DNA of 10,459 bases, taken from the NCBI GenBank assembly GCA_021790555.1, contig JAJYGY010000357.1, forward strand, positions 1-10,459, given 5' to 3'. Every line of letters begins with the position of its first letter. The stretch's first letter is position 1. The position numbers and the translations under genes are program-made. Shown here one piece after another: positions 6,449 through 10,459 of the stretch. This DNA comes from a bacterium (GTDB taxonomy: Bacteria; Oederibacteriota; JAJYGY01). The notes below the pieces were generated by a model. It was not told the origin of the DNA and ran no database searches. It saw only the letters and a program-made list of their open reading frames with translations.

Positions 6449-7156
6449 ATGGCTGGAAAACTGGAGGGCCGCAGGGTCCTCATCACCGGGGTGTCGCGGG
6501 GCGTGGGCCTGGAGACGGCCAAAAAATTCCTTTCCGAAGGGGCGGGCCTCATCGGCGTGGCCCGCGATCCGGACCGGCTGGGGAAGGCGGCGGCCCTGCT
6601 TTCGGCCCTGGGCGATTTCCAGGCCCTGCGGGCCGACCTGGAAAAGGAGGGCTCGGAGGAGGCCCTGGTCCGGGCCGTGGAGGAGCGCTGGGGGGCCCTG
6701 GACCTGCTGGTCAACAACGCGGCCGTGATGGTGTTCCCCGGCCACCTGAAAAACGGCGACGGCGGCAACCTGCGGCTGCACCTGGAATCCAACGTGCTGG
6801 CGCCCCACCGGCTCATCCGGGCCCTGCTGCCCCTGCTGGAGAAGGGGCGGGAGCCCCGCGTCCTCAACGTCAGCTCCGGGGCCGGCTGCCTGGACGCCAT
6901 GCGCGCCGGGGACGACATCGCCGCCTACCGGCTGAGCAAGTGGTCCCTGAACGGCCTGACCCTGCTGTGGTCCGACACGCTGAAGGGCCGGGTGGCGGTC
7001 AACAGCTTCGACCCGGGCTGGGTGAAGACCGACATGGGCGGCCCCCAGGCGCCGGGCGAGCCCGCCCAGTCCGCCGAAGGGGCCCTGGCCCTGGCCGTCG
7101 CGCCCTTCGGCCAGACCGGCAAGTTCTGGAAGGACGGGCTCGAAATTCCCTTCTGA
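6449..7156 (+). CDS. Short-chain dehydrogenase/reductase (classical SDR)
   Basis: 235 residues, a typical classical SDR. The Rossmann nucleotide site is TGVSRGVG (13-20), followed by NNAA (89-92), the active-site N115, S142/S143, Y160 and K164 (YRLSK), and the DPGWVKTDMG loop (188-197). An arginine at 39 (GVARD), after the second beta strand, suggests NADPH rather than NADH. The substrate cannot be read from sequence; the compact C-terminus and PGWVKTDM resemble carbonyl/aldehyde reductases of the sniffer/YwfH kind. A purine-rich site (GGGGGCAAGG) precedes the ATG. It lies 57 bp after rlmI with no terminator between, and 12 bp before the CoA-binding gene, so it is probably part of the same transcript. 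Confidence 0.9.
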   Translation: MAGKLEGRRVLITGVSRGVGLETAKKFLSEGAGLIGVARDPDRLGKAAALLSALGDFQALRADLEKEGSEEALVRAVEERWGALDLLVNNAAVMVFPGHLKNGDGGNLRLHLESNVLAPHRLIRALLPLLEKGREPRVLNVSSGAGCLDAMRAGDDIAAYRLSKWSLNGLTLLWSDTLKGRVAVNSFDPGWVKTDMGGPQAPGEPAQSAEGALALAVAPFGQTGKFWKDGLEIPF

Positions 7157-7168
7157 CGGGAGGACGAA

Positions 7169-7600
7169 ATGCCGATTTCAGACCAGGAGGCTTTGGAAGC
7201 CGCGGCCCAGGCAAGGCTGGTGGCCGTGGTGGGCATGACGGACGGGTCCAAGCCGGGCCGGGCCTCGTACGAGATCCCCCGGATGCTTCAGGAGCGGGGC
7301 GTGGAGCTCATCCCGGTCAACCCCAAGATAGACCAGGCCCTGGGCAGGCCGGCCCTGAAGAGCCTGTCGGAGCTGAAGGCGCGGCCCGACATCGTGGACG
7401 TGTTCCGCAGGAGCGAGGCCATTCCCGAGCTGGCCGACGAGCTGCTGGCCCTTCCGGCCGGGATCCGGCCCGGGGTGGTCTGGCTGCAGAGCGGCATCAC
7501 CCACCCCCAGGCCGAGGCGGCGCTGGAGAAGGCCGGCTACCGCGTGGTCTCGGACCGGTGCCTGGGCGTGTACGCGGCCCGGGCGCGGGCCAGGGACTGA
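7169..7600 (+). CDS. CoA-binding domain protein (YccU/CoA_binding_2 family)
   Basis: 143 residues, the full length of the stand-alone CoA_binding_2 family. A Rossmann-like fold begins with LVAVVGMT (17-24), then PVNPK (49-53), DIVDVFRRSE (74-83), VVWLQSGI (103-110) and a C-terminal VVSDRCLGV (126-134), all conserved family blocks. These proteins are related to the CoA-binding half of succinyl-CoA synthetase alpha but lack the phosphohistidine domain. Their in vivo role is unknown. A strong GGGAGG ribosome site lies in the 12-bp gap after the SDR gene, which supports co-transcription. It is the last gene of the plus-strand group before the 6S RNA. Confidence 0.9.
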   Translation: MPISDQEALEAAAQARLVAVVGMTDGSKPGRASYEIPRMLQERGVELIPVNPKIDQALGRPALKSLSELKARPDIVDVFRRSEAIPELADELLALPAGIRPGVVWLQSGITHPQAEAALEKAGYRVVSDRCLGVYAARARARD

Positions 7601-7611
7601 CCCCGGCCGGC

Positions 7612-7640
7612 TTGCCGGGACGGTCCGGATGTGTTAAATA
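7612..7640 (+). promoter_or_regulatory. Candidate promoter of the 6S RNA
   Basis: TTGCCG (7612-7617), a 17-bp spacer and TAAATA (7635-7640) are placed to start transcription at about 7646, exactly where the closing stem of the predicted RNA begins. The hexamers are moderate matches, but the AT-rich -10 stands out locally and the position fits the RNA end. Confidence 0.5.
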
Positions 7641-7645
7641 AGGAT

Positions 7646-7826
7646 ATCCCTGCGGTGTGCGTGGGGGCTGGATTATTTTGATCCTACAACCCTTTTAACA
7701 GGGAGCCCGAATTTGGGGGCGCCGTGAAGCCCTTTGGGGAATTCCAGCGCGCCTCCTTGAGGGCGCCCACCTGTTGATTTAGGGTTCAAAAGTCCGGCTT
7801 TCACGGCACAGGTGGGGATTTTTTTT
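7646..7826 (+). ncRNA. ssrS: 6S RNA (RNA polymerase-binding regulatory RNA)
   Basis: About 180 nt in a gap without a gene. The ends pair in a long closing stem: 7646-7663 with 7802-7819 (ATCCCTGC pairs with the 3' strand, then a small internal loop, then TGTGCGTG with CACGGCACA across a one-base bulge). A second stem pairs GCTGGATT (7667-7674) with AAGTCCGGC (7790-7798). A large central bubble follows, holding GATCCTACAACCC on the 5' side and a small TTGA...TCAA hairpin on the 3' side. A long terminal arm includes GGGGGCGC (7715-7722) paired with GCGCCTCC (7749-7756). The 3' half, GGGTTCAA...CGGC...CGGCA, resembles the E. coli 6S 3' half. Eight T residues (7819-7826) end it. 6S RNA mimics an open promoter and sequesters the housekeeping RNA polymerase in stationary phase. 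The call rests on structure and partial consensus; no covariance search was run. Confidence 0.85.
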
Positions 7827-7883
7827 GCCCTTTTCCGGCCGACTCGGCGTGCATGTGGGCCCCGGCGGCCGGGCAATGGAAGG

Positions 7884-7913
7884 TTGATCGGATGGGGTCG
7901 GGAGCAATAAAAT
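7884..7913 (+). promoter_or_regulatory. Sigma-70-type promoter of the SIMPL-domain gene
   Basis: TTGATC (7884-7889), an 18-bp spacer and TAAAAT (7908-7913, 5/6 to TATAAT). The predicted start near 7920 leaves a leader of about 16 nt that just includes the GGGGAGG ribosome site. This supports the GTG start at 7936 over the in-frame TTG at 7918. Confidence 0.6.
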
Positions 7914-7935
7914 CAGCTTGAGCGGGGAGGATGCC

Positions 7936-8649
7936 GTGAAAAAGATGATGATGATGGCGTTCGCTTTGGCCCCCGTCCTGCTGGCTTCGGCCGGCCTGGC
8001 GGCGGACAAGGCGCCGGGAAGGCTGATCACCGTGGTGGGCTCCTCCGAGGTGAAGGTGGTGCCCGACGAGGCCCTGGTGGTGCTGGGCGTGGAGAAGACG
8101 GACAGGGACCTGCTGAAGGCCAAGGCCGAGGACGACAAGGTCATCCGCCAGGTGCTGGCCCTGACCCGGCGCTACGGGGTGGACCCCAAGGACGTGCAGA
8201 CCGCCAATTTTTCGGTGGGCCCGCAGTACGACTATCCCACCGGAGGGCGGCGGGTGCTGACGGGATACCGGGTCAGCAACAGCGTGTCCGTCACCTTCAA
8301 GGACCTTTCCCGGCTGGACGAATTCCTGGCCGCGGCCCTGGACGCGGGGGCCAACAACCTGCAGGGCCTCAGCTTCCAGTCCTCGCGGATGGAAAAGTAC
8401 GAGCAGGAGGCCCGCGAGCGGGCCGCGCGCGACGCCAAGGCCCAGGCCGTCTCCATGGCCGGGGCCCTGGGCGAGAAGGTGGGCAGGGCCTTTTCCATCA
8501 GCGCCGACAACCGCGAGATCCACGGCGGGCCCGTGCCCATGGCCGCCATGGCCATGGGGGCCAGGGCCCAGGAGGGGGGCGGACCGGTGCTGGCGCCCGG
8601 GCAGGTGGTGATCCGCCAGAGCGTGACGGTGAGTTTCGAACTGGAATGA
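7936..8649 (+). CDS. Secreted SIMPL-domain (DUF541/YggE-like) protein
   Basis: 237 residues from a GTG start, which lies 5 bp after GGGGAGG. Residues 1-22 are a signal peptide (MKKMMMM, then a hydrophobic Ala/Leu core ending GLA-A). The mature protein begins with the family's first strand, ITVVGSSEVKVVPDEALVVLGVE, and continues with the alternating strand/helix pattern of SIMPL: DVQTANFSVGPQYDY, GYRVSNSVSVTFKDL and the helix EARERAARDAKAQAVSMAGALG, ending in a VVIRQSVTVSFELE strand. Family members (E. coli YggE, Brucella BP26) are periplasmic or outer-membrane associated; YggE has been linked to oxidative stress, but no biochemical activity is established. The gene has its own promoter and is closed by the terminator at 8672-8703, so it is monocistronic. 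Confidence 0.9.
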   Translation: MKKMMMMAFALAPVLLASAGLAADKAPGRLITVVGSSEVKVVPDEALVVLGVEKTDRDLLKAKAEDDKVIRQVLALTRRYGVDPKDVQTANFSVGPQYDYPTGGRRVLTGYRVSNSVSVTFKDLSRLDEFLAAALDAGANNLQGLSFQSSRMEKYEQEARERAARDAKAQAVSMAGALGEKVGRAFSISADNREIHGGPVPMAAMAMGARAQEGGGPVLAPGQVVIRQSVTVSFELE

Positions 8650-8671
8650 TCCGCCCGGGACGGGGCGCGGG

Positions 8672-8703
8672 AAAAAGCCGGTGGCTTGCCACCGGCTTTT
8701 TTT
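8672..8703. terminator. Strong bidirectional intrinsic terminator
   Basis: An 8-bp GC stem, GCCGGTGG and CCACCGGC, closes a CTTG tetraloop. It is flanked by five A residues on the left and seven T residues on the right, so both strands end the stem with a U-tract. It serves the SIMPL gene (plus strand, stop at 8649) and the propeller gene (minus strand, stop at 8702), which converge here; the minus-strand stop codon lies within the T-run. Confidence 0.93.
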
Positions 8704-10081
8704 ATTTTGGGGGCGGCAGGGGGATCAGTTCCAGGTCCAGTCGGAGGGCCGAGGTGAAGGCCAGGGTCCGGGCCGGCGTGGTCAGGTCGCGGTAGCCGGA
8801 GGCCCGCGCCTCCACGCGGTAGCTGCCCCAGGGAAGCCCCGGGATGCGGTAGTCCCCCCGGCCGTCCACCGTGCCTGGAAAGGTCCTGCCCGCCGGGTTG
8901 ACGGCCCACACCCGGGCCCGGGCCAGGGGCCCGCCGCCCCGCCTGTCCAGGACCCTGCCCTCGAATCCGGCCTTGAGGAAACCGCCCAGCCCGGCCGCGT
9001 CCGCCGCGGGGGTGGCCGCCGTCCCGGCCGCCCGGGAAACCTGGACCGGCGCCGGGGCGGAGGGGCCGGGGGGCGCCGCCGAAACCGGGCTGAGGACGCG
9101 CAGGGGGCGGCCGGCCAGGGGCTGGTCGTCCAGGATCCGCTTCAGGCCAGGGTCCAGGGAGTAGAGCATGCCGGTCCGCTGGGCCTCGGGGATGACGGCC
9201 GCCACCACCACCTGGGCGGGCCGGGCTCCCTGGGCCGGCAGGAGGGCCAGGCCGCGGACCTCGCCCACCAGGTCCCGCGTGGCCACCACGCGGTCGGCGC
9301 CCAGGTCCACCAGGCTGACGCATCCGGTGGGCCGGTCCTTCTGGCGGTGGGCCACCCAAAGCAGGCCGCCGTCGCGGCTCAGGGCCAGCCCGCGGGGACC
9401 GGGGCCCACCTGGATCTGGCGCGTCAGGCGACGGCCCCGCAGGTCCACCAGGCTGACCAGGCCCTCCCGCTCGTGGCTGGCGGCCAGGTAGCGCCCGTCC
9501 CCCGAGAAGGCCAGGTCCCATGCCGGGAAGGGAAGGTCCACGGTCTGGGTGGGGCTCAGGGACCGCGCCAGCAGGATCTCCACGGCGGTGCCCGAAACAG
9601 CGGAGGGGCCGGCCGGCAGGGACAGCAGCGCGGCGGCGCGCCGCCCGTCCGGGAGCGGGAAAAGTGCCAGGGGCTTTCCCGGCAGCTCCAGGGACCCGCC
9701 CGGCGGGCCGCCTTGCCGGGTGTCCATCAGGCGCAGCAGGTCGCCCCAGGCGGAGGCCACCAGCATCCGGCCGTTTCCGGCCGGGCACAGGGCCAGGGGC
9801 GGGAAGCCCGGGTCAAGCCGCCGCAGCACCCGGTTGGAGTCCAGGTCCACCTCGTTGAGCGCCTTTCCGTCCGTGGAAATGGTCCACAGGCGCGCGCCGT
9901 CCTCCTCGAAGACGAGCTGGGAGGGGTCGCGGGAATGCTCCAGGGTGCCCGCCAGCCTCCAGCGGTAGGGGTCGAACACGGCCGTGCCGGAATCCGAACT
10001 GGTGACGAAGAGCGGGCCCGCCAGGGCGCCGCCCTGGAGAACAAGGGCCGCCAGGAGCGCCAGGAATGTCTTGGATGCCAT
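8702..10081 (-). CDS. Secreted beta-propeller protein with C-terminal carboxypeptidase-regulatory-like domain
   Basis: 459 residues from the ATG at 10079-10081. Residues 1-22 are a signal peptide (MASK, then a hydrophobic Leu/Ala stretch ending ALAG). Residues 22-330 contain YVTN/YncE-like propeller blades: repeated strands such as WDLAFSGDGRYLAASHE, GLVSLVDL, GPRGLALSRDGGLLWVAH and CVSLVDLGADRVV. A Pro/Ala-rich linker (about 331-372) joins a C-terminal beta-sandwich (373-459), FEGRVLD..GGGPLARARVW...GTVDGRGDYRIPGLPWGSYRVEARASGY, typical of CarboxypepD_reg-like domains. It is probably a periplasmic or surface binding or scaffold protein; ligand unknown and no catalytic residues seen. A longer in-frame start at 10141 would bury the signal peptide and lie upstream of or at the predicted transcript start. 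No strong ribosome site is visible. Confidence 0.82.
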   Translation of the reverse strand: MASKTFLALLAALVLQGGALAGPLFVTSSDSGTAVFDPYRWRLAGTLEHSRDPSQLVFEEDGARLWTISTDGKALNEVDLDSNRVLRRLDPGFPPLALCPAGNGRMLVASAWGDLLRLMDTRQGGPPGGSLELPGKPLALFPLPDGRRAAALLSLPAGPSAVSGTAVEILLARSLSPTQTVDLPFPAWDLAFSGDGRYLAASHEREGLVSLVDLRGRRLTRQIQVGPGPRGLALSRDGGLLWVAHRQKDRPTGCVSLVDLGADRVVATRDLVGEVRGLALLPAQGARPAQVVVAAVIPEAQRTGMLYSLDPGLKRILDDQPLAGRPLRVLSPVSAAPPGPSAPAPVQVSRAAGTAATPAADAAGLGGFLKAGFEGRVLDRRGGGPLARARVWAVNPAGRTFPGTVDGRGDYRIPGLPWGSYRVEARASGYRDLTTPARTLAFTSALRLDLELIPLPPPK

Positions 10082-10139
10082 GGACAAGAGGGAGTGGAGG
10101 GCAAGGGCCGCGGGGGGCCGCGGGCCCGGGGACGGGCAC

Positions 10140-10167
10140 ATGCTACCAGGGATTCGGGCCGCGGCAA
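10140..10167 (-). promoter_or_regulatory. Weak candidate promoter of the propeller gene
   Basis: On the minus strand TTGCCG (10162-10167), a 16-bp spacer and TAGCAT (10140-10145). Start near 10133 would give a leader of about 50 nt and exclude the 10141 start codon. Both hexamers are 4/6 matches, so the call is tentative. Confidence 0.35.
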
Positions 10168-10201
10168 GCGCGAATTTCCCGCCGGGCCCGCCAAACAGCC
10201 C

Positions 10202-10230
10202 TTGCCAGCCCTGCGCGGCGCGGGTAAACT
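10202..10230 (+). promoter_or_regulatory. Sigma-70-type promoter of the coiled-coil gene
   Basis: TTGCCA (10202-10207, 5/6), a 17-bp spacer and TAAACT (10225-10230). Transcription would start near 10237, leaving a short leader that contains the GGGAGG ribosome site. It is divergent from the propeller gene. Confidence 0.55.
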
Positions 10231-10251
10231 GAAGCCTCTTTGGGAGGCCGA

Positions 10252-10459
10252 ATGGACGAAGTGGTGAGCGAATCGACGGTGATGCAGGAACAGTTGGGCA
10301 AGCTGGAGTCGCTGCGGGCCCTGGACGCGGAGGTTTCGGTCTGGGAGCGGCAGCGGCAGGAACTGCTGAAGAAGGTGGAGGAGGGCCGCAGGGTTCTGGA
10401 GGACCTGAAGGCCAGGCAGGCGGAGCAGAAGAAGTCCCTGGACGCGCAGCTGAAGTCCA
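10252..10459 (+). CDS. Coiled-coil protein, probably C4 zinc-ribbon (zf-RING_7) family; 5' part only
   Basis: ATG at 10252 with GGGAGG (10241-10246) 5 bp upstream. 69 residues are visible and the frame is open to the window edge. The sequence is a heptad-patterned, charged helix: LGKLESLRALDAEV, then WERQRQELLKKVEEG and VLEDLKARQAEQKKSLDAQL. The opening motif LxxLxxLQxLDxEI followed by a long antiparallel-type coiled coil is typical of the roughly 240-residue zinc-ribbon proteins (PF02591), whose four cysteines lie near the C-terminus and would be outside this window. Without the ribbon the family is not proven; any other coiled-coil protein could start this way. Cytoplasmic, as no signal peptide is present. 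Confidence 0.75.
   Translation, partial: MDEVVSESTVMQEQLGKLESLRALDAEVSVWERQRQELLKKVEEGRRVLEDLKARQAEQKKSLDAQLKS

Noticed and set aside
7602..7619. Hairpin CCCGGC-N6-GCCGGG after the CoA-binding gene as an intrinsic terminator
   Set aside because: No T-run follows, and the right arm overlaps the -35 of the predicted 6S promoter. It may slow polymerase but I cannot call it a terminator.
10082..10141. Upstream ATG at 10141 for the propeller protein
   Set aside because: It would add 20 Pro/Arg-rich residues before an otherwise standard signal peptide and lies just ahead of the predicted transcript start.
8681..10267. Long open frame on the plus strand opposite the propeller gene
   Set aside because: Low-complexity Gly/Gln/Ala/Arg translation with no recognisable domain; it runs through the terminator stem and the promoter region. 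A shadow of the minus-strand gene.

Overview
The window is GC-rich DNA, dense with genes, from a Gram-negative-type bacterium. It shows Sec signal peptides, good Shine-Dalgarno sites (GGGAGG, GGGGAGG), sigma-70-like promoters and one textbook sigma-54 promoter. The small basic secreted protein at the left edge belongs to a family I associate with Acidobacteriota, and high GC would fit a member of class Holophagae (Geothrix-like). That placement is inference; nothing in the window proves it.

Layout. (1) Positions 1-308, minus strand: a small, very basic secreted protein (3' end just outside the window) behind a sigma-54 promoter. (2) Positions 552-1055, plus strand: a cysteine-rich CopZ-type iron-sulfur/zinc metallochaperone domain, preceded by a perfect 9-bp dyad inside a stretched 20-bp promoter spacer, the signature of a MerR-family metal- or stress-responsive promoter. 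(3) Positions 1064-4570, minus strand: complete dnaE, the DNA polymerase III alpha subunit, with an apparently intact PHP metal site and a clamp-binding motif. (4) Positions 4749-7600, plus strand: four genes that look like one transcription unit: a JAMM/M67 metallopeptidase, an RlmI-type 23S rRNA cytosine methyltransferase overlapping it by ATGA, a short-chain dehydrogenase/reductase, and a YccU-like CoA-binding protein. (5) Positions 7646-7826, plus strand: an unannotated-looking intergenic region that folds as a 6S RNA (ssrS) and ends in a U-tract. (6) Positions 7936-8649, plus strand: a secreted SIMPL/DUF541 protein. (7) A strong two-way terminator at 8672-8703. (8) Positions 8702-10081, minus strand: a secreted beta-propeller with a C-terminal carboxypeptidase-regulatory-like domain. 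(9) Positions 10252-10459, plus strand: the start of a coiled-coil protein, probably of the C4 zinc-ribbon (zf-RING_7) family.

Function. Most of this is housekeeping (replication, rRNA modification, global RNA polymerase control by 6S RNA) mixed with poorly characterised accessory proteins. The best leads are regulatory: the MerR-type promoter on the orphan metallochaperone, the sigma-54 promoter on the small secreted protein about 100 bp away and divergent from it, and the 6S RNA. I see no CRISPR array, insertion sequence, tRNA, rRNA, prophage or toxin-antitoxin pair.
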